Part shown: positions 42,271-58,156 of the stretch, piece by piece | Layout: each line of letters opens with the position of its first letter | Numbering within the stretch: the stretch's first letter is position 1 | Assembly (NCBI GenBank): GCA_029339505.1 | Contig: JAQISU010000119.1 | Coordinates: 2,085,001-2,149,000, forward strand | Source: Unio delphinus | Taxonomy: Eukaryota; Mollusca; Bivalvia; Unionida; Unionidae | Length of the DNA: 64,000 nt | Direction: 5' to 3' | Notes under the pieces: generated by a model | The model's database searches: none | What the model was told of the DNA's origin: nothing | The model's input: only the letters and a program-made list of their open reading frames with translations | Made by a program: the position numbers and the translations under genes

Positions 42271-45200
42271 GGTCTGCATTTCAATGTAGTGTTTGTTTGC
42301 TAAGAAGAACTATGAGGAATCTTTATAAGTTGTCATATACCATTCAAGTGACTTGAAATGATATTAGTCTAAGACTAGATCTTCTTTTATTGTAAAAGTT
42401 CTTCTTTTCTTAAAAACAAAAAGACTTGTGTGATTTTGTAAAGTGAACCATAACCTGCATTATAGTTTAAATGTAAGCCTTAAGCAGATTAGAAAAAGTG
42501 TCCATTAAGGTAAAGAAACAAATTGCTGTTGGGAGAAATATTCTGCTAGTTGATCATGTCACACTACACAAGCCCCAATGTATTTTATGACCTGTTACAT
42601 GTGTGGTATTTTCTTTAGTTTAATACCAAGGAGATGATTCATAGTAAGGAACTAAGTGCTAGTTCAGTTTGGTGAAAGAATCAGTTAACTGATTCTGTCC
42701 CCCCCCCCAATTGTTAAGGGATCCATTATGTTTTGGTATTTCACTTGTATGTCTTAAGTGTATTACCAAAGGGTGCATTAATTGAAAATAAATGAATTGG
42801 TTGAAGTTGGAAAAGAATGAAATGATAACTCAATCCCTTTTCCAATTGTTAGCAGAATCATTACATATATACATGTAAGCAGTCAGTTTATTTCCAAAGA
42901 GGCCATTATTGAAAAGAAACTAATTATTTGAGAGGATGGGGCGAATAAATAGAGGGGGAACCTCATGTGTTGGAAGGGAGGTTCTAGAAATAATTAGGGG
43001 GTTGGGAAGGAAGAACTGGATGTTACACCATCTATGAAAACTGCCAGTTAAGAAAAAGGAAAGTGGAATAAGCTAACAAGTTGTATAGCTTGATGTTGTA
43101 TTATAATAAGGGGAAAAAAGTTTGAGAAATGATTTGTACATAGTTATAATTCCTGCACATTGCGAGATCAGCACTTTCATTTTGTTCACTTCAGTATTAT
43201 ATAATTTGTTTTACAATGCTCAGTATCTTGTATCAAGCAATACATCATGCAACACATCATCACTGATAATCCAATCAGCATGGTTTCAACAGCTCCAGTT
43301 CATCACCATTAGTTTCAAAGGCCAGAGTAATAGGCCATGTGATACAACTCCAAGATCAAAAGACAGAACTTCTATATAGTCATGTACAGAATTTCATTGG
43401 ACTAAGACATGGCTTTGAGAGGTTAAATTTGTATGCCCACCTAGAAAATGCCAGCTTAGGAGCTCACACTTGAGCCAGGAAGAAATACAGTTTAAGAATG
43501 TAATCAGTTTGTGATTTGCATGAAGAAGGTGAAATAGAGACTGATGATGAGACAATAGAGGCTGGTGTGTCAGGAGAGAGTAAGTACATTTAATTCTGTT
43601 TAAATAAATGATAAATAGAGCAAAATTTCTTAATTTAAGCAATTCATGATCATAATTCTTTACATGGAAAATGGAAATTACTAAACTAGCTTCTATATTT
43701 TTACCTGAAACAATTTGAAATAAGGACTTTTTTGCATATATGTCATAAACCAGCAAACTAAAGAATGCATACCTCTTTCATTTTGAAATTTCATTTACAA
43801 GATTAATATTGTGTAAATGAGAATTATCATTCTATGATATATACACAATGAAAGAATGCAATAATCGAAACAAAACATCTTTTTAACAACATTTTTCCTG
43901 ATTCTAGTTATGAAGATGGCAAAATATGGTGTAAAGTTAATGAATGTTGTGGAACAAAATAGGTGTTTTTTATGGATATGCATTGCCATTAAGAATGTAG
44001 TTTAACTGGAATTGACTAAATTTTACCATGGCAACAAATATTCAAAATGAATATTGATCCTCACATGCAATAATGAGAGATTAAAACTGCCTTTTTCTGT
44101 GGAGGGTATGACAGTGGAGGGAGGTAAGATTTTATTTTTTGTGTTTCAAAATACATTTGTTATGTATATTTAAATTGAATGACATACTTTATTTTGTATT
44201 TTATGAAACTTAATGTTACGATTTTAGTAATTATCATTCTACATAAAATATTGATCACTTGATTCAGTAAATAACATCTTTGCTTGAAAAATTCAACATT
44301 ATATGGGCAGTAGACATCTACTATTGGTCGACATGGAAGTAAAGGTAAGCCAAGATAAGGGAGCATGACACCAAAGTATATTCAAAAGGAATCAATAATT
44401 TACATTGACTTCTTATGTTATTGTTATTTATTAAACTTGATTTATATAAGCAAATGATTGATTTTTGTAAATATAAGAAATGTAAATTCATAATCTTGTA
44501 ATGCTTTTAAGATGAGTTGAAGGTTTTTTTTATGTAAGAGTAGTTAAAATATGAGAGTAATATCTGATATGCTAAAGAATATAATTCACTATTTTTAATT
44601 TCTGTATTGTATTCTTATTTCCATAAATGTATAAATTATGGTATAGAAAACTAAATGAAAAGGAAGACTGAGGCAGAACAAAATACAAGCCAATTAACTA
44701 AAGTTTAGAACCGAAACCAAAACATCACATGAGTAATTTAGATAGTCAATAGTTGAAATATAAATATAAGCGTATGTATATACAGCCTTTTCACAATAAT
44801 ATGAATCAATAGATTTTTCAAGTTTATTAACATCATTCCTTAGAAAAAACACCGTCAACAGCAGTTATCATAATCACCATTATTTAATATCAATGACACT
44901 AAATTTCAAATGGTTATTTGAAGTCTTATAAATAATCAATGTTACTAAGTTCATAATTATGCACTGTATAATTGTATTACAAAATAAAAACATTTCTGAT
45001 TGAGTATTGATATGTTTATTGTAGATACTTAGTTTACGTATTAGAATTTCATCAAGAAATACTCTATTCAGTTGTTGATTATACAAAACGAGTTAGTGAC
45101 CTGCAAATTAAAACAGATACTTGCTAAACTTCAAGATAGGAGATCTGGTTGCTTTAAATTTTCAATTGGAGCTACAAATATGATTGGGAAGTGACTGACT

Positions 45201-47650
45201 TCAATTTCAAATTGTAATATCTTTCTGTAACACCATTGTTTTCATGAACTTGTTTTTTCTTTTAAGATTATTTAGTGCTAAGGAATACAAAACTTGAATA
45301 ATAATGATCATATACTAGGACGCATCAATTATTTTTTAATTATATTATAAGACATGTCTTTTAGAGTAAGTCTAAATTTAAACATTTAACCACTTGCCAT
45401 TAAATCACTAAATATGAACCTCAGGTAATCTTTGAAATAGAATGGAATGTCTATGCTGCTAATATCTTAAATTTATCTTGTCAAAACTATGTTAAGATTT
45501 AAATATGTTACAAAATATCATCATATACAAGTACAGTGTTATATAGTTATTAACATGTACATTTGAACTTGGAACAAAAAAACAATTATGTTTGTGTTTA
45601 CTGTTATATTTAAAACTTTAATCACTTCTTTAATGAGATGTCAAAACAGAATTAAAAATAAAATGGATTATCAGGCTACATACTTGATGATATGCTTTTA
45701 TATTACTCTATCAGACCTAAGTACCATCCAGCATGTGCCTCCTATCCCTTTTATAAAATATTCAAATAAAGACATAATAACAATGGCAAGCTTTTCCTTC
45801 ATTCATTTACATTTTCTTTCGCATAGATTTGTTGGTTGAACAGGTTCTACATTTTAGCTGTACTTTATCTATATGCTGCATAGGTTTATGGTTTTCTGAA
45901 GGTCAAAGCCTACTAACACATAAACCCCTGGAGACCTTTTGCTGTTTTCACAATAAATGCTTTTTCTTTGTTTAGAGCTTGCTCTCCCCGTTGATTTTCA
46001 CAGACAATTCTTAGCGAGGACCTCCTGCCCTATTATGTTTGTGTTTGCTATAGATTGAATAAATTGTGCTTTTAATATTTTATTATTGATTTTGCATTAC
46101 AAAAAATTGTAATTGTATTAAAAACTTTTAAGGACTATTCCTGAATACATTCTAATACATCGACTTGCAAGCAATATTCCATTAGACAAATGGCTAGTTG
46201 TTTTAAATAAAATGTTTATCATTGTTTAGTTTTCTGGTGCATGAGCAGAATGTGAAAAGTTGGACTCCTTTTTGTGGTGCATAACACCCATAATTTTCAT
46301 ATGGAGAAGACTATTCAAAATATTGACCTGATCCTACCTTTTGCACAGGTCCACCTGTCTGTGTGCGCTTCAGACTGGTCTGCCGTAGATCTGAGGCCAT
46401 AGTCTAAAATCTGGACACAAATTCGGATTCCGACCATGGGAGAAATTTAGGTTTAAAAAATACATGTGCAACTAAAATGTTCAGAACATTTGGTATAATT
46501 GTAGAGCATAATCTGTCTACCTTTCTATAAGACCACCCACTTTAGCGTATGATGTATGACCTTGATGCTACAGACCTTGGAAGAAAGCTACTACCTTATG
46601 ACATTTAACCTCATCGCTAGGGAATAATGTGTTAACTTGTTTCTTACAAAGATTTATATTTACAGAAAACACACTGGAAAGTGTATTGAGTTTTAAAGTT
46701 GCAGAAATTATGTCATGACATCATTTTTGCAAAACTTGACAAAGCACTACCTGAAATAATACAATTTCAGAAAGTTCTAAAGTTACTTTAATAATAAGGA
46801 TGTCAAAAGGCCATGTGGTTGATAAATTGATTGAATTTTAATGGTGCACAAGAACGCTTAGACTATTTAGCACTATACAATTTGTTATATGAATTAAAGT
46901 TAAAAAGAGTAAAAGTTTTCATATCAAACATTGATATAAAAAACAAATAGTTGAAAGTAAAACGGTAAGATGGTAACAGTAAAATATATGTATAGTGCTT
47001 CCTGATCAACGGGGGATGTAAATGGTGTATGTTAATGAAGACAGATGAGAAGATGTTGAAAAGAATGTATTTACATTACAGAAACATGCTTTAGGTATTA
47101 TCATTAAAAGTATGGATATTTAATAGCAAAGTTGTATTATCATTTTGATTCTGTATTCATTTCATCATAGAGTATTCTGATTACACATTTATTAACAGTA
47201 GGGTTGGCACAAATTATAATGGAATGTTGATGGATAAAGGTAAAATAGATAATCAACCTAATGAATTTATATAAAATTACTAAATATATATGAATCACTG
47301 GGATGGGTAGGTATTCTCCCATTCATTAAATTTACACAGTAAGTTCTATGCTCAAGTATATACATATAAATATTGAATACAACAATAGGAGTCAAGCACA
47401 TATTTAGCCAATACTGCATGTACTCCTTATGAGTAATTTAGCCATGTATGTAGCCACATTTGGATTTCTAATAGTTATTACTGTAGGTTATAAAAAAGAA
47501 AAACTTGCATGGAATGCCCAACAATATTATCAGCTACATTTACACAACTGTATGGAATGAAACGCTGAGGAGGATGGCCAAATATACCTAATTATAGAGC
47601 TTTTAAATTCTAACAGCCATACATGCAGCTGTTTTGAAAAGCTGTTGCTG
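42271..47650. other. About 5.4 kb without recognisable genes
   Basis: AT-rich sequence. Short open stretches (43122-43379, 43394-43756, 45588-45839 and others) have low complexity and no motifs. No RNA gene seen. It is probably intergenic or intronic. Confidence 0.5.
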
Positions 47651-47859
47651 ACACTAGCCAAATATTGCTAAAAGAACATATGCTGTGCACCAGCCTTACT
47701 GAGCATGGTAACATGATTCCTTAGCAAAAGTTTGGGTAAGGATACATTTATCCAAAATTTGGTTTCTGCCTGAAGGGCATACAATACATTATGGAAAGGA
47801 ACAATATTGCAGTTAGCCAAATTTGGCTAATCATAGTTATCTAGAGTTTGATCTTTCGC

Positions 47860-48170
47860 AGCCATACATGGGGGTTATACTAAAAGACACTAGGCACATT
47901 TTGGCTAATTTTTCCAAAATTTGGTTCCTACCTCAGGGTCTGAAGAACAACTTTGTAGGAATTAACCAAATTTTTGGCTAGTTTAAAACCTGCCGAGCCC
48001 CTCCAACATACAGTCAAACTATGGAATAGGGATAGACCATATATTGATCAAAAGCACTTCCAAGAGTATCACTATATGCCTTTTCTACATTGGGTTAAGA
48101 GATTTTAGCAAATAGCAGAGGCCTGATTTGAGTAAATGGAAAAGCTCAAGTGAAATCGGAAGCTGTTAGT
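47860..48170 (+). repeat. Dispersed repeat, direct copy of 15205-15530
   Basis: The same landmarks as the copy at 15205-15530. The preceding 200 bp (47650-47860) contain related phrases such as TTATCCAAAATTTGGTT and TTAGCCAAATTTGGCTAA, so the full repeat may be longer here. Confidence 0.8.
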
Positions 48171-48350
48171 TTGTTGTAAGTGTCCATTAAGATGATTGAG
48201 TATTTCAGGTTATATTCTTGCGAAATATGTCTAGCGATAGGGTATATACCAACGGTTAGCTCAGGAGAGTCTACATTCGTATCTTCTTATCAATGTTTGG
48301 GAAACTGTGAGCATGTTATTTAGGTGTGTTTGGTTATAAATAGAAAGGAA

Positions 48351-51300
48351 CTAATCATATGAATTATTGATTAGAATTGGAAAGTGTATATTATCATATG
48401 AATTATTGATTATAATTACAAAGTGTCTATTATCATATGAATTATTGATTATAATTACAAAGTTCCTTTTATCATATGAATTATTGATTAGAATTGAAAA
48501 GTGCCTATTATCATATGAATTATTGATTATAATTACAAAGTGCCTATTATCATATGAATTATTGATTATAATTACAAAGTGCCTATTATCATATGAATTA
48601 TTGATTAGAATTGAAAAGTGCCTATTATCATATGAATTATTGATTAGAATTGAAAAGTGCCTATTATCATATGAATTATTGATTAGAATTGCAAAGTGCC
48701 TATTATCATATGAATTATTGATTAGAATTGAAAAGTGCCTATTATCATATGAATTATTGATTAGAATTGAAAAGTGCCTATTATCATATGAATTATTGAT
48801 TATAATTACAAAGTGCCTATTATCATATGAATTATTGATTATAATTACAAAGTGCCTATTATCATATGAATTATTGATTATAATTACAAAGTGCCTATTA
48901 TCATATGAATTATTGATTAGAATTGAAAAGTGCCTATTATCATATGAATTATTGATTAGAATTGAAAAGTGCCTATTATCATATGAATTATTGATTAGAA
49001 TTGAAAAGTGCCTATTATCATATGAATTATTGATTAGAACTGCAAAGTGCCTATTATCATATGAATTATTGATTATAATTACAAAGTGTATATTATCATA
49101 TGAATTATTGATTAGAATTGAAAAGTGCCTATTATCATATGAATTATTGATTATAATTACAAAGTGCCTATTATCATATGAATTATTGATTATAATTACA
49201 AAGTGCCTATTATCATATAAATTATTGATTATAATTACAAAGTGCCTATTATCATATGAATTATTGATTAGAATTGAAAAGTGCCTATTATCATATGAAT
49301 TATTGATTAGAATTGAAAAGTGCCTATTATCATATGAATTATTGATTATAATTACAAAGTGCCTATTATCATATGAATTATTGATTAGAATTGAAAAGTG
49401 CCTATTATCATATGAATTATTGATTAGAATTGAAAAGTGCCTATTATCATATGAATTATTGATTAGAATTGAAAAGTGCCTATTATCATATGAATTATTG
49501 ATTAGAATTGCAAAGTGCCTATTATCATATGAATTATTGATTAGAATTGAAAAGTGCCTATTATCATATGAATTATTGATTAGAATTGAAAAGTGCCTAT
49601 TATCATATGAATTATTGATTATAATTACAAAGTGCCTATTATCATATGAATTATTGATTATAATTACAAAGTGCCTATTATCATATGAATTATTGATTAT
49701 AATTACAAAGTGTCTATTATCATATGAATTATTGATTATAATTACAAAGTGCCTATTATCATATGAATTATTGATTATAATTACAAAGTGCCTATTATCA
49801 TATGAATTATTGATTATAATTACAAAGTGCCTATTATCATATGAATTATTGATTATAATTACAAAGTGTCTATTATCATATGAATTATTGATTAGAATTG
49901 AAAAGTGCCTATTATCATATGAATTATTGATTATAATTACAAAGTGCCTATTATCATATGAATTATTGATTATAATTACAAAGTGCCTATTATCATATGA
50001 ATTATTGATTATAATTACAAAGTGTCTATTATCATATGAATTATTGATTATAATTACAAAGTGCCTATTATCATATGAATTATTGATTATAATTACAAAG
50101 TGCCTCTTATCATATGAATTATTGATTATAATTACAAAGTGCCTATTATCATATGAATTATTGATTATAATTACAAAGTGTCTATTATCATATGAATTAT
50201 TGATTAGAATTGAAAAGTGCCTATTATCATATGAATTATTGATTATAATTACAAAGTGCCTATTATCATATGAATTATTGATTATAATTACAAAGTGCCT
50301 ATTATCATATGAATTATTGATTATAATTACAAAGTGCATATTATCATATGAATTATTGATTATAATTACAAAGTGCCTATTATCATATGAATAATTGATT
50401 ATAATTACAAAGTGCCTATTATCATATGAATTATTGATTATAATTACAAAGTGTCTATTATCATATGAATTATTGATTAGAATTGAAAAGTGGCTATTAT
50501 CATATGAATTATTGATTATAATTACAAAGTGCCTATTATCATATGAATTATTGATTATAATTACAAAGTGCCTATTATCATATGAATTATTGATTAGAAT
50601 TGCAAAGTGCCTATTATCATATGAATTATTGATTAGAATTGAAAAGTGCCTATTATCATATGAATTATTGATTATAATTACAAAGTGCCTATTATCATAT
50701 GAATTATTGATTAGAATTGAAAAGTGCCTATTATCATATGAATTATTGATTAGAATTGAAAAGTGCCTATTATCATATGAATTATTGATTAGAATTGAAA
50801 AGTGCCTATTATCATATGAATTATTGATTATAATTAAAAAGTGCCTATTATCATATGAATTATTGATTATAATTACAAAGTGCCTATTATCATATGAATT
50901 ATTGATTAGAATTGAAAAGTGCCTATTATCATATGAATTATTGATTAGAATTGAAAAGTGCCTATTATCATATGAATTATTGATTAGAATTGAAAAGTGC
51001 CTATTATCATATGAATTATTGATTATAATTACAAAGTGTATATTATCATATGAATTATTGATTAGAATTGAAAAGTGCCTATTATCATATGAATTATTGA
51101 TTAGAATTGAAAAGTGCCTATTATCATATGAATTATTGATTAGAATTGAAAAGTGCCTAGTATCATATGAATTATGGATTAGAATTGAAAAGTGCCTATT
51201 ATCATATGAATTATTGATTAGAATTGAAAAGTACCTATTATCATATGAATTATTGATTATAATTACAAAGTGCCTATTATCATATGAATTATTGATTATA

Positions 51301-52200
51301 ATTACAAAGTGCCTATTATCATATGAATTATTGATTAGAATTGCAAAGTGCCTATTATCATATGAATTATTGATTAGAATTACAAAGTGTCTATTATCAT
51401 ATGAATTATTGATTAGAATTGAAAAGTGCCTATTATCATATGAATTATTGATTATAATTACAAAGTGACTATTATCATATGAATTATTGATTATAATTAC
51501 AAAGTGCCTATTATCATATGAATTATTGATTATAATTACAAAGTGCCTATTATCATATGAATTATTGATTAGAATTGAAAAGTGCCTATTATCATATGAA
51601 TTATTGATTATAATTACAAAGTGCCTATTATCATATGAATTATTGATTTGATTAAAATTACAAAGTTCCTTTCATCATATAAATTATTGATTATAATTAC
51701 AAAGTGCCTATTATCATATGAATTATTGATTTGATTAAAATTACAAAGTTCCTTTCATCATATAAATTATTGATTAGAATTGGAAAGTGTATATTATCAT
51801 ATAAATTATTGATTATAATTACAAAGTGCCTATTATCTTAAAAAGTATTGATTAGAATAACAAAGTGCCTATTGTCATATGAATTAGTGATTTGATTAAA
51901 ATTACAAAGTTCCTTTCATCATATAAATTATTGATTAGAATTGGAAAGTGTATATTATCATATAAATTATTGATTATAATTACAAAGTGCCTATTATCAT
52001 ATGAATTATTGATTTGATTAAAATTACAAAGTTCATTTTATCATATAAATTATTGATTAGAATTGGAAAGTGTATATTATCATATAAATTATTGATTGTA
52101 ATTACAAAGTGCCTATTATCTTATAAAGTATTGATTATAATTACAAAGTGCCTATTGTCATATGAATTAGTGATTCAAATTGCAAAGTGCATATTATCTT
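48351..52200 (+). repeat. 39-bp satellite array, about 98 copies
   Basis: The unit contains TTATTGATTATAATTAC and AAAGTGCCTATTATCATATGAA. Two main variants occur, TATAATTACAAAG and TAGAATTGAAAAG, with rare intermediates. They occur in runs of mixed order, implying amplification of multi-unit blocks. From about 51640 the array decays into longer blocks with GATTTGATTAAAATTAC and TTTCATCATATAAA. Since 39 is divisible by 3 and the unit lacks stops in one frame on each strand, frames of over 650 codons stay open on both strands. These encode 13-residue repeats and are most likely non-coding artefacts. Confidence 0.97.
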
Positions 52201-52205
52201 TTTGA

Positions 52206-52930
52206 CAACAAATGCTTTTTTGAGATTATGGAGGACAACTTATAAGATAATCAAGAATATATCATATTGGAAGGTCATGACCATTAGTACATGGTTACAA
52301 TAACATGTATTGGTACATCAGCACATTTCAAGATCTTAATTCATACTATATTTGATTGTCATTCATTTCTAAGAAATATCTATTATCTGTTTATAGTTGT
52401 GACAGAAGAACGTTTAGAAATATTTGTTATTTAAATAAGAATTGCGTTTAAAGTTTACATTTTTGTCCAAGACTACTATATCATTTGTCACATTTTACAG
52501 AATGTTTTGTTGGTTTAGCCTTTTCTGTCATTTAGTTTCAGACCATATACTTCAAATTTAACAGTTTTTAAATTTAACAATATCCACCATTGCAATTCAA
52601 AACATTATGTCAGGTAGTGAGAAATTGCAATGGATAATGAAAATAATTCGGGGAAAACATGTCTCCCACAACATTTACCTTGCATAAATTAGCAAGTAAT
52701 AATAAAGTAAATAATTAAGATGAATATAATAAAGTGAAATGGACTTGTTTGAAGAATGAAAGAAATTATGTTAATATGGTAATACTATTTTTTTGGCAGA
52801 GATGATTATATTAACAGCCTAATTATTTGGAAGGGAAATGTTATTATAATGTACTATGTTTCTAATGCACTGTAAATATCTAAACATGAATATAGGGTTT
52901 ATGTTCACTTAACATAACAACAATGTCACC
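52206..52930. other. Spacer, no recognisable feature
   Basis: AT-rich sequence between the satellite and the second retrotransposon. Nothing recognised. Confidence 0.5.
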
Positions 52931-54437
52931 AACAGGTTCAAAGTATTAAATAAACACAATATCGCCAAGGTACTAGCTCAATTTGTATCTCATTTGAATT
53001 CAAAAAATCTTTATAGCAATGTACAGTCTGCATATAGCCCTTGCCACAGTACGGAAACTACTCTTTTGAAAGTATTTAGTGACATTCTCTCTGCTTTGGA
53101 TAGTGAAAAGATTACAGTCATCACTGTCCGGGATTTATTTGCAGCAGTTGACTCAACAGACCATGATATATTACTTTACCGTCAACAAGCATGTATTTGG
53201 CATTCAGAATATAGCCTTACAGTGGTTCAAGATCTACTTAGTCAACATAAAACAGATTATATTTGCAAATGAAATACACTCCTGCCCAGTTGACGTATGT
53301 TGTGGTGTTTCACAGGGATCTGTTCATGGACCTGTTCTCTTCATTCTGTACACACAACCGCTCTCACGTGTCATAGATCATCACCCAGTGTCGCACTAAT
53401 TGTACTCTGATGACATCCAAATATACAAGTCCAGCCACCCAACTGAAGATGATGATAAATTCAATGAAGTAGAGAAGAGCATTTCGGATGTGAAATCATG
53501 GATGAAATGTAACCAGCTACAGTTGAATGATAGTAAAAATGAGGTTATTCTGATCACAACAGAAAGACTTTTTCATACACATCCTTTACCTCAGATAATA
53601 AATATCAGCAACACCAACTCAGCAACACCAGCGTACGGAATCTAGGCGTTACTCTAGACAGTACTCTCACATTGCACCAACATGTCATGAACATCTGCAG
53701 AGCTGCATATCTTGAACTGAGACGCATCAGTTCCATTCTTAAATATCTTTCAGTTGATGCCACAAAAACACTTGTGTGTTCATTAGTACTTACAAGATTG
53801 GATTATTGTAACTCGGTTCTGTATGTTTCATCACAATATTTACTCCAGAAATATTAAAATGTTCAAAACATAGCTGCACTGCTCATCTTTAGAGTACTTC
53901 GATCAGAGAACACCTCACAACTGCTCTGTACCCTACACTGCTATCAATTCGAAACAGAATCAAATACAAAAGTTGTTCTCTGTGATATATTTCAATGACA
54001 GACTGGAGTCCAACATACTTATCCAGCCTCACCCATGTTTATACACCAGCTAGATCCTTACTATATTCTTCTGATAATCGTATACTTATTGTTCCCAAGG
54101 TGAAAACAAAGTCATATGGACAACGTCTGTTTGCACACCAGGGCCCGCCGACGTGGAACGAATTGCCCATTAAAATTAGACACAAAGACACAGTGGTCCG
54201 TTTTAAGAGTGCACTCAAGACTCACATGTTTCAACTGCAAGGACAAACTTTGCGACCTAATCATGTTTTGTATTTTATATGTTTTCAGCATGTTTTTATG
54301 TTTTCCAATTTCATTGTTTTTGTCATTTGTTGTTCTGTAGTGTAGTCATGTCATTATTGATGGTGTAAAACTCTTAGAGCTTCGATAGATTAGACGCTAT
54401 AAAATTCCTCATTATTATTGTTATTATTATTATTATC

Positions 54438-54524
<87 letters not shown>

Positions 54525-54530
54525 TGTGTA
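52931..54530 (+). mobile_element. Second decayed non-LTR retrotransposon
   Basis: A 5'-truncated reverse transcriptase relic in pieces. The palm start (52994-53272, QSAYSPCHSTETTLLKV) is followed, in another frame, by CCGVSQGSVHGPVLFILY (53079-53399), then YSDDIQIY (53400-53645, the catalytic box with Tyr-Ser-Asp-Asp), then a C-terminal part (53672-54345) with LVLTRLDYCNSVLY and GPPTWNELP. An (ATT)n tail follows. The wording is of the CR1/L2-like type and differs from the element at 2306. Stops and frameshifts make it inactive. Confidence 0.9.
54403..54522 (+). repeat. (ATT)n tail
   Basis: Trinucleotide tract forming the 3' tail of the retrotransposon. The minus-strand frame of polyasparagine is an artefact. 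Confidence 0.95.
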
Positions 54531-54649
54531 CATGAGTGTATAGGTGAATGGCGTAAAACTCATGTAAATGGCGTAGCTGACTGTTTGTTGCTTTCTAATT
54601 TCATTATTAAAAGCATCCCTTTTGTTTGAATCGTAAGTGAGAATCATAT

Positions 54650-55917
54650 TAATTTAATCAATGTTTTAGAAAAGTCGAAAATCAAAACGAAAACAACCAA
54701 CTTATCAAATGGATGAGGGAATGTGAATAGCCACAAAGGTTCGTAATCAATATTATGTAGGGGACACACTCTGGACAGTAGGAGTTCATTCACTCGATCA
54801 ATAAACAGCACACTGTAGTAAATTTTAACTCCTTTGAAGTATTATCTACAATCAAATGTTGTTATCCGATTTGTCCTTGAGTTTTGTTATAGAATGATTT
54901 AAAATCATACAGTAAGCGATATGAATTATAAATACTTATTTTTGCGAAATATTTGCCTAATTGTTTTATTTACCTGACCGTGATAAAAATTATTGCTTTC
55001 GAATATAGCTAAACAATAAGTTTATGTCATTATATGTCAAAATGATTAATGAGATATTTAAATATCTCCTAAATATATTTATTTATTTATTTAAATATAT
55101 TCATGCAGCTATAGCTAAATATAGCGTATATATCGCTGTACTTGAATAAGTTGCCATATTCCCGTATTTTCGACGACCCAAACATAGTTAAGACAAATTT
55201 GAAAACTACTTTTAGTGAAACTTGCATATGTTTATATGTTGCAGCCTTGTAACAATGCTTTGGAGAGAGCAACTGTTGATAAAATGCACATCTAAATTTG
55301 AGTCGCAATTAGCCTTTCGGTTATCAAATTTGAAATATTCTTTTCCAACTCGAGTTTGTTATTGTTTGAAATGTCAATCTAATGGTATTAATTTAACCTC
55401 ACGTATTATTGGATCTTGTTTGAATACAGTTTTTGGATGAGATGGGGATATTTATTTGAAGGTACCTTTTCCTGCTCACCATCTTTATCGAGCACAGCGA
55501 ATAATCTTTTCATTAAAGGCGGAAGTGATCCGCCGTTAAATTGTATTTCATTGTCATCTCTATTTCGAAAGACATGCTGGTTAAATGTGTCATTAGTGCA
55601 AAATATCCCAACGTGCAACAATGTATGCACTTTAAAACACTCACAAGGAAATGTTATATGATAATATGCTGCGTGCTCATTACAAAAATGTAATGCTCAC
55701 TATAAACGTCATGAAGTCATTAATGTATGGAGAGATGTATTCGAATTAATGCGGAACTTTTGTGTTCACTCATTATAGTACAAAATGTTTGGTACCAAGT
55801 CTGGATGAGATTTAATACAATGCGTTTGTGTATTAACTCATTATCAGCTTACAGCAATTATGTGTACCTGTATTTATTGATCTATCTATCTAGCTATCTA
55901 TCTATCTATATATCTAT

Positions 55918-55995
<78 letters not shown>

Positions 55996-56010
55996 CTCTA
56001 TCTCTCTATC
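54650..56010 (-). repeat. Dispersed repeat, inverted copy B (partner 114-1412)
   Basis: Reverse-complement match to 114-1412, including the (TCTA)n tract at 55880-56010 and the short open stretch 55630-55406 on the minus strand. It has an extra block of about 270 bp around 54720-55000. Confidence 0.75.
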
Positions 56011-56825
56011 TACAAGAACAAACTAATTATCGGATTGTTCTATTGATTTTAATTATTAATTTAACATAGTCAACAAATGATTGCAACTAATTAGGTACGG
56101 ATCTCTACAAACGTGACTACGATCTCACTATGTTCTGAAACAAGGTGCAATTTATTTTAATCTTGTCTTTAACAAACACACCTTTAAACGAATGTTTTTT
56201 TTTTTAAAAAAAAATATAACAATTTCACTCAGGCAATATAAAGAGTTATATTGCAATAAAATGTCCAGTGACCTTGATATAATTTTACATACTGTAATGT
56301 ATATGTACCCTTTGAAAGTATGGATCATTTTATTCAATTGGGATTAATTATTACATTATTGCCTTGATAGCAATTCTTTAAATTACAGTCAGAATGTACA
56401 TAAAGATACTATATTAAATAGGTAAATTTATAGCAAGAGTGGCTGATCAGGTCATTTCAGATGTGTCTCAATCCATTTAACATTAGTGAAAAAAAAATAA
56501 TGAAATGTATAATAATATACTTTTACTGAGCGATATATATTCAATAGACCTTTCTATATTACGCATAATGGAAGTTATAATTCAATAGCAAGTTGCAGAT
56601 TAGTTAAATTATGCTCTTTCCCATTAACAACAATGCTACTTTCAATCATAATTGTGATGCATAATGAAAGTTATGATTGTTGTTACTGAAACTATTTGTA
56701 TCTCGTATACTGACAAGTACTAACAAAAGTCAACAGTAAACAACGATGATACGATTATGCACCGCAGGGACATTTGATCCAAATTTGATCCCCTAGATCA
56801 ACTTTTTCAACATGTATTTGAGCTT
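56011..56825. other. No recognisable feature
   Basis: AT-rich spacer with a short A/T homopolymer patch near 56192-56215. Confidence 0.45.
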
Positions 56826-56826
56826 A

Positions 56827-58080
<1,254 letters not shown>

Positions 58081-58083
58081 AAG

Positions 58084-58156
58084 ACTCATTAGCTCAACTG
58101 TTAAGGAGCAGAACTCGTAATCAAACTTTTTCGGATTCAGTACCCATCTATAGTAT
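58084..58156 (+). tRNA. Degenerate tRNA-Thr(CGU)-like sequence
   Basis: The D arm (GCTC...GAGC with TAGCTCAACTGTTAAGGAG) and a CTCGTAA anticodon-loop-like stretch are visible, followed by a B-box-like GGATTCAGTACCC. The anticodon stem is short and I find no pairing acceptor stem, so it is a pseudogene or the head of a SINE, not a working tRNA. Confidence 0.35.

Noticed and set aside
48351..51468. Very long open frames on both strands
   Set aside because: They are produced by a 39-bp satellite whose length is a multiple of three. Antisense frames are equally open and there is no start context or unique sequence.
48351..52200. CRISPR array
   Set aside because: Units are contiguous with no unique spacers, and the sequence is eukaryotic.
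54390..54647. Polyasparagine frame
   Set aside because: It is the antisense of the (ATT)n tail of a retrotransposon.
58084..58156. Functional tRNA-Thr gene
   Set aside because: The anticodon stem is shortened and no acceptor stem pairing is found.
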